Source: Deltaproteobacteria bacterium (lineage in GTDB: Bacteria > Desulfobacterota > Binatia > UTPRO1). From it: a stretch of 64,000 nucleotides of DNA. The position numbers and the translations under genes were made by a program. The stretch covers positions 1 through 64,000 of the forward strand of contig JACQEO010000041.1 in NCBI GenBank assembly GCA_016200545.1, written 5' to 3'. How positions within the stretch are numbered: the stretch's first letter is position 1; each line of letters begins with the position of its first letter. Below, in pieces: positions 30,860-39,774 of the stretch. The notes below the pieces were generated by a model. It saw only the letters and a list, made by a program, of their open reading frames with translations. It ran no database searches and was not told the DNA's origin.

Positions 30860-33105
30860 AGCGCGGCCAGGGCGTCCCAGTCGCGGCTCGCGAGGGCGAG
30901 AGGGAACGCACGCATCGCTGCCGATGCGTGCGGGTGCGCCGCGGCCTCGCCGGCATCGTAGCGTGCGTCGAGCTCGGCGTAGGCGGCATCGACGTCCTCG
31001 GGGTCGAACCGGACCAACGCCACAGCGTCGCCGCGCTCATCCGTCTCGATCAGGTTGAGGAACTCGAGCTCGCTTGGCCCGACATCACCGCCGGCGACCT
31101 CGAGGCGGAGCCGGGTGAGCGCGAGGCGATCCTCCCGAGTGGCGAGCACCTCTTGCTCGACGCGAGTCGAGCCCATCTCGCCGATCTGCCGTATGAACTC
31201 GAGATACTGATTCCAATCGAGCTCGAGCTGCGCCATCCGCCGCCGGTCGTCATACCGGAACCCCACCGGGAGGAGCCGCGCGATGCGCTGCCAATCGCGG
31301 GCCCGCCAGCACGCGAGCAACCGGTCCCAGGCGCGCGTCGCGGCGTTCGCGAAGCGCGTCGCCCGCGGTTCCGCCGGCGCCTCGGTGTCGGCGCTCCCGA
31401 CGAGCGCGTCGAAGCGAGCGAGCGCCTCGGTCTCACGATTGGCGTCGAAGGTCTCGTCGTGGACCACGCGACCATCGGGGCCGAAGAGCCAGAGCAGGAG
31501 AAACTCCGACTCGAAGGCGCCGCCACTGGCGCGATCGATGCCAGAGATCGCCCAGCGCGCCAGGAGCGCGCCGGATTCCAGACGGAGGACGTCGTCGATT
31601 CGGGTGGTCAGGTCGTCGGCGAGCTCGAAGAGGGAACGGAAGCCGCGCAGCAGCGTGTTCGCACCGCGCCCTGATGGGAAGCCGACGGTCCGGTGGTCGA
31701 TGAACTCGACGTCCGGTGCCAGTGCCGCCGCGTAGCGATCCAGGTCCGGGGGCGCCACCATGGCCGCGACCGAGTGCGCCGTCGCCGCGGCGTGAGTGCG
31801 CGCTGGGCCGTCGGGGAGACGCTCGGCGCAGCGCTCGTACAGCCGGGCGACGGGCTCGCCGAGTCGGGTGTCGGAGAATACCTCGCCCCACACGAGCAGC
31901 CCCCGATCGTCGACCTCGCACACGTGGATATGACTCGACCGCGAGGCGCCGAAGGTGAGATCGTTCTCGATCAGGCTGGCGAACGACGCGCTGCCGCGAA
32001 ATAGCACCAGCGCATCGCCGAGCACCGCGAGCGCCTCGTGCGACAGCGCGAGACTGTCGGCCTGGAAGAGCAGTCGAATCAGGTTCAGCACCTCTTTTCG
32101 ATCGAACGTTGCACCGAGCGCGTGGTGCACCACCTCGATCCCTTCGGCGGCCAGCGCGGTCACGGCGTCGTAGTCGTGGGCGCCGACCGCGGCATCGATG
32201 CGGACTAGGCACGCGGTTGCGGCGTTCGAGCGCACGCGGCGCACGCGCCGCTCCACGCCCCGTGGAGACACCGTTGCGGGCGGTGAGGCCGTCAGCCCCT
32301 CGACGTCGCTCCCGACGAGCTCGTCGAAGCGGGCAAGCGCCTCGGCGTCACGCTCGAGGTCGAACCGCTCCCAGCGCGTCACGAGGCCGTCGGCGCCAAA
32401 GACCCACAGCTCCCAAAAGGTGCGCTCGAACGTGCCGCCGCCGGTGCGCTCGATGCCGAAGCTCGTTTGGCGCGTGAGGAACGCGCCGGCGTGCGAGCCG
32501 AGGACGTCGTCGAGGCGCCAGCTGAACCCTTCCGTGAGCTCGAGCAAGGCGCGGATGGCCTGCAGCAGTGCCTCTGCTCCGCGCAGAGACCCGTACCCGA
32601 CGCTGCGGTGATCGACGACCTCGATGGCCGGCGCGAACGCGGCGGCAAGGCGATCGAGGTCGACCGTTGCCGTCAGCGGGGCGATCGAGCGCGCCGTCGC
32701 CGCGGCGCGCGTGCGCGTCGGGCCGTCGGGGAGGAGCTCGGCGTAGCGTTCGTACAAGCGGGCGACGGCGTCGCCCAGGTGATCGCCCGCGAAGTGCTCG
32801 GCCCACCGCCGTCGGCCCTGCGTGTCGACCTCGATCAGAACGATGGTCTCGTGCTCGTAGGGGCCGACATCGAACTTTCCGCCGGATGCCCCGCTCGCGG
32901 ACCATGAGCTTCGACACAGCGCGAGTGCGTCGCCGAGGGTCGCAAGCGGCTCGTACGCGAACGTCAGGTCCTTGCCTCTGAGCCCCGCGCGCCAATTGGC
33001 AAGCGCTCCGCGTCGGTCGTAGGTCAAGCCAGTTGGATGGTGCACGGCCTCGTAGTCATCGGTCACGAGGGGGATGATCCCGTCGGCGTCGCGGGTGGCG
33101 AACAC
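30838..33105 (-). CDS. NTF2/SnoaL-like repeat piece of the broken cyclase gene
   Basis: A 755-codon frame with about five NTF2-like units. Two alternating pairs (RDADGIIPLVTDDYEAVHH with LDRLAAAFAPAIEVVDHRS, then AHDYDAVTALAAEGIEVVHH with LDRYAAALAPDVEFIDHRT) are joined by linkers rich in RARxxAATAxS, and a fifth unit (ACWRARDWQRIARLL) follows. The open frame extends upstream of the ATG as RQRRVRANAATANAARFGAV, matching the internal linker RRVRSNAATAC. It is therefore a continuation of the cyclase-ATPase protein, separated by a one-base deletion around 33165-33200. Confidence 0.68.
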   Translation of the reverse strand: MFATRDADGIIPLVTDDYEAVHHPTGLTYDRRGALANWRAGLRGKDLTFAYEPLATLGDALALCRSSWSASGASGGKFDVGPYEHETIVLIEVDTQGRRRWAEHFAGDHLGDAVARLYERYAELLPDGPTRTRAAATARSIAPLTATVDLDRLAAAFAPAIEVVDHRSVGYGSLRGAEALLQAIRALLELTEGFSWRLDDVLGSHAGAFLTRQTSFGIERTGGGTFERTFWELWVFGADGLVTRWERFDLERDAEALARFDELVGSDVEGLTASPPATVSPRGVERRVRRVRSNAATACLVRIDAAVGAHDYDAVTALAAEGIEVVHHALGATFDRKEVLNLIRLLFQADSLALSHEALAVLGDALVLFRGSASFASLIENDLTFGASRSSHIHVCEVDDRGLLVWGEVFSDTRLGEPVARLYERCAERLPDGPARTHAAATAHSVAAMVAPPDLDRYAAALAPDVEFIDHRTVGFPSGRGANTLLRGFRSLFELADDLTTRIDDVLRLESGALLARWAISGIDRASGGAFESEFLLLWLFGPDGRVVHDETFDANRETEALARFDALVGSADTEAPAEPRATRFANAATRAWDRLLACWRARDWQRIARLLPVGFRYDDRRRMAQLELDWNQYLEFIRQIGEMGSTRVEQEVLATREDRLALTRLRLEVAGGDVGPSELEFLNLIETDERGDAVALVRFDPEDVDAAYAELDARYDAGEAAAHPHASAAMRAFPLALASRDWDALAALCAPASW

Positions 33106-36100
33106 GGCGCCGAAGCGAGCGGCGTTGGCGGTCGCGGCGTTCGCTCGTACCCGGCGTTGACGGGACGCGCCGGCTCCGTGCGATCTGCGGGCGCGTGGGC
33201 GGCCGGCTCGTGGTCCCCGCCGTCACGGCGCGCACGCTCGGCGAGCAGCGTGGCGCCCTTGGCCTCCCAGAGCGCGATCGCGCGTGCCTCCTCGGCGTCG
33301 GCGTCGGAGCTCTTGCCGGCGGCACGCAACGCGGCGGCGAGTGCGAGGCGGGCGTCGGCGTGGTCGAGGAGCGCGTCGGTCGCCGCCGCGATCGCGACGG
33401 CGGCGCGGGCGAAGGCGACCGCCTCCGTATGCTCGCCGCGTCGCGCGAGCGCCTCCGCCCGAACCCCGCGCCAGGCGATCGCGGCTTTGAGGTCGTCGCC
33501 GGCGAGCGCCTCGCTCTCGTGACTGAGAGTTTCCGCGTCGGCGGCGCGGTCCTGCGCGAGCAAGGCGCGGCCGAGGAGCGCCGCTGCCTGTGCCGCGTCG
33601 ATCCCGAGCCCGTGGTGTCGCAGCCCGTCGTACGCCGGACGCAAGCTGCGCTCGGCGGCGACGGCGTTCCCCTCGAGCAGCTCGATCAGCCCGGCGAACA
33701 CGTCGGCCTCGAGCAGCCGTTGCGTGATCCCCAGCTCCTCGACCAGGTGCCGGGAGGCTGCGATCATGCGCCGCGCGGCCTCGGCGCGGCCGCGCAGCGC
33801 CTCGAGCACGGCCTGACAGCGAAGCGCCACGGCCTCGACCGCGGGCGCCCCCTGCGTGATGCGCAGCACGCGCACGACGTCGAGGCAGCGCCCGCTCGCG
33901 CGCGTGACCGGGCTCGGTCCCCAGAGCGCGGCGATCGGCGCGCCGGCGAGCACGGCGTTGGCGCGACGCCGGTCACCGGCGCGGCGAGCGGCGGCGAGCG
34001 CCCGATCGAGCGCCGCCTCGCACGCGCCGACCTCGCCGAGACGCGCCAGCGCGATCGCGTGCACGGCGTGCGCCTTCGCCTCGCCGGCGGCGTCGGCGAG
34101 CGACGCGAGTGTGCTCGCCGCCGTCGCCACCGCGTCGGCGGTAGCACGGAGCGACGCCGGGTCGGTGAGCGCGGCGAGCTGGCCGGCGAAGCAGGTGTGC
34201 CACGCCCGCAGACGCTCCGAGCCGGCGGTGAAGCGCGCGAGCTCGGCGACCGCGGCCGCGGCGGGGCCGACGTCGCCGGCGGTGAGCAGCGCCTCGCACC
34301 AGTCGAGCGCGAGATCGGCGCGCGCGGGATCGGCTGCGTCGAGGCGGTCGAGGGCACGGCCGAGGAGGCTCGCCGCCAGGGGCAGGTCGTCGCGCTCGAG
34401 CGCCCGCCGGCCGGCGGCGGCGAGGTAGCGCGCCGCCCGCTCGCCGATGGCGCGACCGTGCGCATCGATCGGGCCGAGCTCGCGCAGGTGCTGGTGCGCC
34501 TGCTCGAGATGCCAGCCCATCGTCTCGTCGTGCTCGACGCTCTCGCCGACGCGGCTCTCGAGCCAGTCGGCGAAGCGGCCGTGCAGCTCCGCGCGCGTAC
34601 CCTTCAGGACGCGCCGATAGGCCGCGTCGCGGATCAGCCCATGGTGAAACTTGAACGCCGGCTCGCCGATGAACCAGCCGGTATCGGGCTCGATGAGCTC
34701 GCTCCGCCGCAGCGCTTCGAGCCGCGCGTCGAGGTCCGTGACCTCCCGCGGCAGCAAGTGCGCGACCGCCGTCCGCGAGAACGACCGCCCGACGACCGCC
34801 GCCCGCTCCAGCACCGTGCGCTCCTCCGGACGGAGTCGCTCGATGCGGGCCGCGAGCAGGGCGTGAATGGTGGGCGGCATCTCGAGAGTGGCGAGCTCGA
34901 CTCCCGTGGTCCACCGGTCCCCCTCGCGCTTGAGCGCGCCGTCGTGCACGAGCATGCGCACCAGCTCGCCGACGAAGAGTGGATTGCCCTCGCTGGTCGC
35001 GAGCACGCGTCCGGCGACCGCGGCCGGGAGCTCATCGGCGCCGATCGCATTCGCAGCGAGACGGGTGGCGGCGCCGGCGTCGAGGCCGGCGAGGATCACG
35101 ACGTCGGCGACGAGGCCGCCGGAGGTGGCAAGCGACGAGCGGGTGTCACGCAGCTCGGGGCGCGCCGCCACCAGCACCAAGAGCGGCACGTCGGTACTCC
35201 ACTGCACCAGGTGCTTGACGAGGTCGAGCAGCAGCAGCTCCGCCCACTGCAGGTCGTCGATCTCGAGCACCACCGGCTGCCCCGCTGCGAGCGCGGCGAG
35301 GAAGCGTCGCACGACGAAGAAGGTTTCCTCCGGGATCGCCGGGGCGCCCGCGAGCAACGCGGCCACGCCGGTGGCGATCCGGGCGCGATCCGGAGCGTCG
35401 TCCGGCATCCGACTCTCGATCGCCGCACGCACGACGTCGCCGCCGGCGACGTCATCGAGAGAGAGAAGCGCGCGCAGGGCCTCGGCGAGCGGGGCGAACG
35501 TCGCCCCAACGGTCGCGTCGCAACGCGCGGCCATGACGGTTGCTCCATCCGCGAGCCGGCGCGCGAACTCGCCGATCAGGCGCGACTTGCCGAGACCCGG
35601 CGAGCCCAGGATCACGACGAGCCGCGCGGCGCGCGCGGTGACGGCCGCGTCGTAGACCGCCGTGATGCGCCGCAGCTCGTCGTCGCGCCCGACGAACGCG
35701 AGCGCGGGTGCGCCGGCGGGCCGGTCGAGCGACACCACCCGGTAGGCTGCCACGGTCTCGGTCCGCCCCTTCAGCGCGAGCGTGCCGAAGGGCTCGAGCG
35801 TCACGAGATCGCTGACCAGACGACGCGTCGCCTCACCGAGCAGCACGTCGCCGTCTTGCGCTTCCTGCTGCAAGCGGGCCGCGACGTTCACCGGGTCGCC
35901 GACGACGTCGTCGTGCTCGCCGCTCACGACCACCTCGCCGGTGTTGACCGCGACCCTGAGACCGATCTCGCCCAGCGCTGCCGCCTGGTCGCGTGCGAGC
36001 GCGCGGAAGGCGTGTTGCATGGCGACGGCGGCGCGCACGGCGCGGATCGCGTCGTCCTCGGTCACGCGCGGGACGCCAAACGCGACCATGACGCCGTCGC

Positions 36101-36446
36101 CGAGCAGCTTCACGATGGTGCCGCCGTGGGCGGTGACGGCCGCGTGCAGTGTCTGGTAGTAGCGATCCATCAAGCGGCGGGCCGACTCCACGTCGAGACG
36201 CTCGTGCAGGGCGGTCGAGCCGACGAGATCGGCGAACACGATCGTGACGACCTTCCGCGCCGCGGCGTCGTCGGCAGTGCGGGCCGCAGGAGTAGCGGCG
36301 AGAGCGCCGCCGCAGCCGCCGCAGAACCTGGCGTCGGGCTCGCTCTCGCGTCCACACGCCGGACAGCACGGGGCAAGCGACTTCCCGCAGCTGACGCAGA
36401 AGCGTGACGCCTCCCGGTTTGTTCTCCCGCAACTGGCGCAGGTCAT
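33063..36446 (-). CDS. Class III nucleotide cyclase / AAA ATPase / TPR regulator
   Basis: A 1127-codon frame. Two zinc ribbons lead (CASCGRTN, CVSCGK, CPACGRE, CGGCGG; residues 1-48). The cyclase domain (about 65-240) has Asp 73 (IVFADLVGST), LLGDGVMVAFG and VNVAARLQQ. The AAA/STAND-type ATPase (about 260-600) has Walker A LGSPGLGKSR and Walker B LEIDDLQWAE. TPR-like helices run to about 1080. The last 40 residues (PVNAGYERTPRPPTP) are off-frame: family order and the next piece show NTF2-like units should follow. As a whole it resembles large cyclase-ATPase regulators of soil bacteria that join signal input, ATP-driven switching and cyclic nucleotide output. Broken, but this part could act alone. 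Confidence 0.85.
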   Translation of the reverse strand: MTCASCGRTNREASRFCVSCGKSLAPCCPACGRESEPDARFCGGCGGALAATPAARTADDAAARKVVTIVFADLVGSTALHERLDVESARRLMDRYYQTLHAAVTAHGGTIVKLLGDGVMVAFGVPRVTEDDAIRAVRAAVAMQHAFRALARDQAAALGEIGLRVAVNTGEVVVSGEHDDVVGDPVNVAARLQQEAQDGDVLLGEATRRLVSDLVTLEPFGTLALKGRTETVAAYRVVSLDRPAGAPALAFVGRDDELRRITAVYDAAVTARAARLVVILGSPGLGKSRLIGEFARRLADGATVMAARCDATVGATFAPLAEALRALLSLDDVAGGDVVRAAIESRMPDDAPDRARIATGVAALLAGAPAIPEETFFVVRRFLAALAAGQPVVLEIDDLQWAELLLLDLVKHLVQWSTDVPLLVLVAARPELRDTRSSLATSGGLVADVVILAGLDAGAATRLAANAIGADELPAAVAGRVLATSEGNPLFVGELVRMLVHDGALKREGDRWTTGVELATLEMPPTIHALLAARIERLRPEERTVLERAAVVGRSFSRTAVAHLLPREVTDLDARLEALRRSELIEPDTGWFIGEPAFKFHHGLIRDAAYRRVLKGTRAELHGRFADWLESRVGESVEHDETMGWHLEQAHQHLRELGPIDAHGRAIGERAARYLAAAGRRALERDDLPLAASLLGRALDRLDAADPARADLALDWCEALLTAGDVGPAAAAVAELARFTAGSERLRAWHTCFAGQLAALTDPASLRATADAVATAASTLASLADAAGEAKAHAVHAIALARLGEVGACEAALDRALAAARRAGDRRRANAVLAGAPIAALWGPSPVTRASGRCLDVVRVLRITQGAPAVEAVALRCQAVLEALRGRAEAARRMIAASRHLVEELGITQRLLEADVFAGLIELLEGNAVAAERSLRPAYDGLRHHGLGIDAAQAAALLGRALLAQDRAADAETLSHESEALAGDDLKAAIAWRGVRAEALARRGEHTEAVAFARAAVAIAAATDALLDHADARLALAAALRAAGKSSDADAEEARAIALWEAKGATLLAERARRDGGDHEPAAHAPADRTEPARPVNAGYERTPRPPTPLASAPCSPPATPTGSSPS

Positions 36447-36836
36447 CGAGCGATCAACCGATTCTTCCTGGCCGCCCTTATCGTCCGAGAATCATGGGCA
36501 CGTCCAGGATGGTGATCATCCTCGCCGACATCAGTGGCTACGCGAACGAGTGCGACTCCCCGATATGACGACAATCATGGCGCCGTCGAACCCTGCTGTG
36601 CGCAATGTTACTCGACGGTCGCGAGGAGTCATTGGATTGTCGTACGGCAACAGTCGGTGTGCTCTAGGTCGCGCCTTTCCTACGCAAAATACATAGGCGG
36701 CAGGCATGGCGTTTGCTGATCCGCACGCGCATGTGCGAGCGGTGCTCGAGGAGAATACTCTCGCTGCTCGCTTTCCTGACGCTCGCCGGCCTCCGCCGAC
36801 AGCGCCGCGCAACGCGAGCTCCTGCTCTTCGAGGAC
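36447..36836. other. Gap with a DUF2652-type fragment and a receptor signal peptide
   Basis: Positions 36494-36568 encode MGTSRMVIILADISGYANEC and stop after 24 codons. ILADISGY is the opening of DUF2652/cyclase-like proteins, so this is a truncated fragment. From 36731 a second frame reads MCERCSRRILSLLAFLTLA, a signal peptide that belongs to the TonB receptor downstream but is out of frame with it by one base. No other gene is seen. Confidence 0.5.
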
Positions 36837-38720
36837 GTGCCGGTGAGCGCGGCCGCGAAGCACGACCAGTCGACGCGCGAGGCTCCCTCCGTCGTAACCG
36901 TGATCACCCGCGAGGAGATCCGGCGCTTCGGCTACCGGAATCTCGCCGAGGCGCTGCGCTCGGTCCCCGGCTTCTACATCAGCAACGACCGCAACTACAC
37001 CTTTCTCGGCGTCCGCGGCTTTCTTCGTCCCGGCGATTACAGCGATCGCGTGCTCCTCCTCGTGAACGGCCACACCTACAACGACGACGTCTACCAACAG
37101 GCGTTCATCGGCGACGAGTTCGGCATCGACCTCGAGGCGATCGATCACATCGAGGTGATCCGCGGCCCGGGCTCGGCGCTCTATGGCGGCAACGCGCTGT
37201 TCGCGGTGATCAACGTCGTCACCTCGACCGGCGCGCAGGCCCCTGGCGTCCAGCCGTTGGTCGAGACGGGCAGCTTCGGACGAAAGCGCGGCCAGATGAG
37301 CGCCGGCCACGTCACCAAGAGCGGCATCGACGTCTTCGCCAGCGGATCGGTGCTCGACATTGACGGTCCGCACGAGCTCTTCTTCCCGGAGTTCGACAGC
37401 CCGGCGACGAATCACGGGATCGCGCGTGACGCCGACGCCGAGCGGGCGTTGAACTTCTTCTTGAGCGCCCGCTATGGCGCGTTCACCCTGCAAGGTGCCA
37501 TCAACGACCGCGAGAAGCACATTCCGACCGCGTCGTTCGGCAGCACGTTCAACGACAACGGCTCGAAGACGGTCGACGGGCAGCGATTCGTCGAGCTCAG
37601 CTACGCGGCAGAGGTGCTGCGTCGGGTGAACGTCAACGCCCGGGCATTCTACGACAACAGCATCTATCACGGCACGTACATCCTCGGCCGCGGCGCCGAC
37701 CGGCAGAAGAACGAGGACTTCGCGCGCACCTATTGGGTCGGCGGCGAGGTGCGCGCGCGCTGGGACGCGCCGGCGCGGAACGCGATCACCTTCGGCAACG
37801 AGTACACCTACCATCCGAACACGCAGCAGGAGAACTTTACGATCCCCGGGCACGTGCAGTTTCTCGACGACGCCCGCACCTACTCGACCTACGGCGTGTA
37901 CGTGCAGGACGAGTTCGCAGCGACGCGCACGGTCACGCTCATCGGCGGCGCCCGCTACGACCGCTATTACGGCAGCACCGACCAGGTGAGTCCGCGTGGC
38001 GCAATTCTATGGAGCCCGTATCCGAAAACCGACGTCAAGCTCCTCTACGGCCAGGCGTTCCGTCCGGCGAATCTCTACGAGCAGTACTACGCCTACAAAG
38101 CCGACGGCTTCGCGTACATCGCCAACGCCCATCTGCTGCCCGAGCGCATCACCAACTACGAGGCGGCCCTCGAGCAGGAGGTGTGGCATCACGCGCAGGC
38201 AAGCATCACACTCTATCATTACATCGTCAAAGACCTCATCAATCAGGTGGAGGTCCCCGGCGAGAGCGGCGCGAAGACGCTGCAATTCCTCAACAACGAG
38301 TCCGCTCACGGCAACGGCGTCGAGTTCGGACTGCGTGTCCCGGTGACGTCGCGCGTCAGCGTTCGCTCGAGCTATAGCCTGCTCGAAACCCGTGACGGTG
38401 CCGGCCATCTGCTGAGCAACTCACCGAAGCACCTCGGGAACGTCGGCGTGCTCTTCCCGATCGGCTACGGCGTCGAAGGCGGCGCGGAGCTCATGGTCGT
38501 CGGACCGCGTCACACCTTGACCGGACGCACCCTCGAGACCGTGTGCCTCCTGAATCTCAACCTCACGTACACGGCGCCGATCCCGAATCTCCGCCTCGCG
38601 GTCGGCCTCTACAACATTCTCGATCAGCACTACGCCGATCCCGGTGGCTCGGAGCACATCCAAGACCGGATTCCGCAAGACGGCTTCACGTTTCGTGCCC
38701 AGGTCCAATACGCGTTCTGA
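36837..38720 (+). CDS. TonB-dependent outer-membrane receptor
   Basis: A 627-codon frame for a 22-strand barrel. The plug domain (APSVVTVITREEIRRFGYRN, VPGFYISNDRNYTFLGVRGF, IEVIRGPGSALYGGNALFAV) is complete, and the C-terminus ends in aromatic AQVQYAF as required for Bam insertion. The GTG at 36837 leaves no signal peptide, but a good one lies upstream in another frame (36731 on). Removing one base of the GCCGGCC at 36785-36791 joins them as LTLAASADSAAQRELLLFED. The true start is therefore probably 36731, with an indel or sequencing error. It is first in an operon with a binding protein and a kinase. The ligand is unknown. Confidence 0.9.
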   Translation: MPVSAAAKHDQSTREAPSVVTVITREEIRRFGYRNLAEALRSVPGFYISNDRNYTFLGVRGFLRPGDYSDRVLLLVNGHTYNDDVYQQAFIGDEFGIDLEAIDHIEVIRGPGSALYGGNALFAVINVVTSTGAQAPGVQPLVETGSFGRKRGQMSAGHVTKSGIDVFASGSVLDIDGPHELFFPEFDSPATNHGIARDADAERALNFFLSARYGAFTLQGAINDREKHIPTASFGSTFNDNGSKTVDGQRFVELSYAAEVLRRVNVNARAFYDNSIYHGTYILGRGADRQKNEDFARTYWVGGEVRARWDAPARNAITFGNEYTYHPNTQQENFTIPGHVQFLDDARTYSTYGVYVQDEFAATRTVTLIGGARYDRYYGSTDQVSPRGAILWSPYPKTDVKLLYGQAFRPANLYEQYYAYKADGFAYIANAHLLPERITNYEAALEQEVWHHAQASITLYHYIVKDLINQVEVPGESGAKTLQFLNNESAHGNGVEFGLRVPVTSRVSVRSSYSLLETRDGAGHLLSNSPKHLGNVGVLFPIGYGVEGGAELMVVGPRHTLTGRTLETVCLLNLNLTYTAPIPNLRLAVGLYNILDQHYADPGGSEHIQDRIPQDGFTFRAQVQYAF

Positions 38721-38730
38721 GGGACTCCCG

Positions 38731-39774
38731 ATGTCATCACACGCTGGTGATGGCCGAGATGGGCTCGGCGTTCCCAACCTCATGACGAGCGTCACCCGAG
38801 GGCGCGTTCGCGCTCGACCGCGAGCTCCGCTGCGCCCGTGGATGGTCGCGTACGCCGTCGTGCTCGGTGCGCTGCTCTCGTTCGCGGCGGGAACGGTGGG
38901 CGCCGCGACCCCGGTCGTCGCCATCATCAAGAGCAGCACGCTGCCGCCGTTCGAGCAGGCGACGCAGGCGATCGTCACGATGCTGCGGCACGATCCGCTC
39001 CAGCCGGAGGTCCTCACGTTCGACCTCGGCGGCGAGGAGCGGAACGGCCTCGACGTCCTCGGACGGGTACACGCGGCGCACGCCAGCCTCATCATCACAG
39101 TTGGCTCCCTTGCGACTGCCGCCGCCACCGCGCACACGATCGAGCCGGTCGTCTTCTCCATGGTGCTCTATCCGCAGCAGAGCGGATTTCACAGCACGGC
39201 CGCGCACGGGATCACCGGCGCGTCGTTGGACATCCCGGTCGATCTCCAGTTTCGCTACCTCCGCCGGCTGCTGCCGACGGCAAAACGCGTCGGGGTGTTG
39301 TTCGATCCTGCCGAGACCGGCTCGGTGATCGAGGCCGCCAAGGAGGCGGCGCCGAAGCACGGGTTCACCCTAGTCGCCAAGGCGCTCGACGAGCGCACGA
39401 GCGCGGTCGACGCGCTCGAGACGCTCACCCAGGACGTCGATCTCGTGTGGGCGGTCGCGGACAGTCACGTGTTCACGCCGCAGACCACGTCGGCACTCGT
39501 CTTGGCGACGCTGCGGCGGCGCGTGCCGTTGATCGGGCTCTCGGCGGCGCACGTCCGCGCCGGCGCGCTCGCGGCGTTGTATTGCGACTACGACGACATC
39601 GGGAAGCAAACCGCCGAAGCTGCGCTGCGCGTCCTGCGCGGCGAGAACGCCCAAGACATTCCAATCTCGTCGCCGCGCGGAATCGGGCTCGCGCTGAATC
39701 TGCACACCGCCGAGCATCTCGGGGTGCAAGTCGCAGCGGAGCTGCAAACCGAGGCGGGCGAGGTCGTCCGATGA
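38731..39774 (+). CDS. ABC transporter substrate-binding protein (PF04392 type)
   Basis: A 347-residue periplasmic protein from the ATG at 38731 (an ATG at 38782 is possible). The hydrophobic segment WMVAYAVVLGALLSFAAGTV serves as signal or anchor. The mature protein begins ATPVVAIIKSSTLPPFEQAT and contains LIITVGSLATAAA, VGVLFDPAETGSVIEAAKEA and GIGLALNLHTAEHLGVQV, the ABC_sub_bind/TrpX fold known from tryptophan/tyrosine carriers. No ABC permease or ATPase is nearby. It lies 10 bp after the TonB receptor and overlaps the kinase by four bases (ATGA), so it probably feeds ligand to the sensor. Confidence 0.88.
   Translation: MSSHAGDGRDGLGVPNLMTSVTRGRVRARPRAPLRPWMVAYAVVLGALLSFAAGTVGAATPVVAIIKSSTLPPFEQATQAIVTMLRHDPLQPEVLTFDLGGEERNGLDVLGRVHAAHASLIITVGSLATAAATAHTIEPVVFSMVLYPQQSGFHSTAAHGITGASLDIPVDLQFRYLRRLLPTAKRVGVLFDPAETGSVIEAAKEAAPKHGFTLVAKALDERTSAVDALETLTQDVDLVWAVADSHVFTPQTTSALVLATLRRRVPLIGLSAAHVRAGALAALYCDYDDIGKQTAEAALRVLRGENAQDIPISSPRGIGLALNLHTAEHLGVQVAAELQTEAGEVVR

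Noticed and set aside
33195..36407. 1070-codon plus-strand open frame
   Set aside because: Antisense of the cyclase-ATPase gene; low-complexity Arg/Glu/Ala sequence, no motifs.
36700..36840. Programmed frameshift in the TonB receptor
   Set aside because: No slippery heptamer, pseudoknot or Shine-Dalgarno-like stimulator is visible. An indel or sequencing error explains it better.
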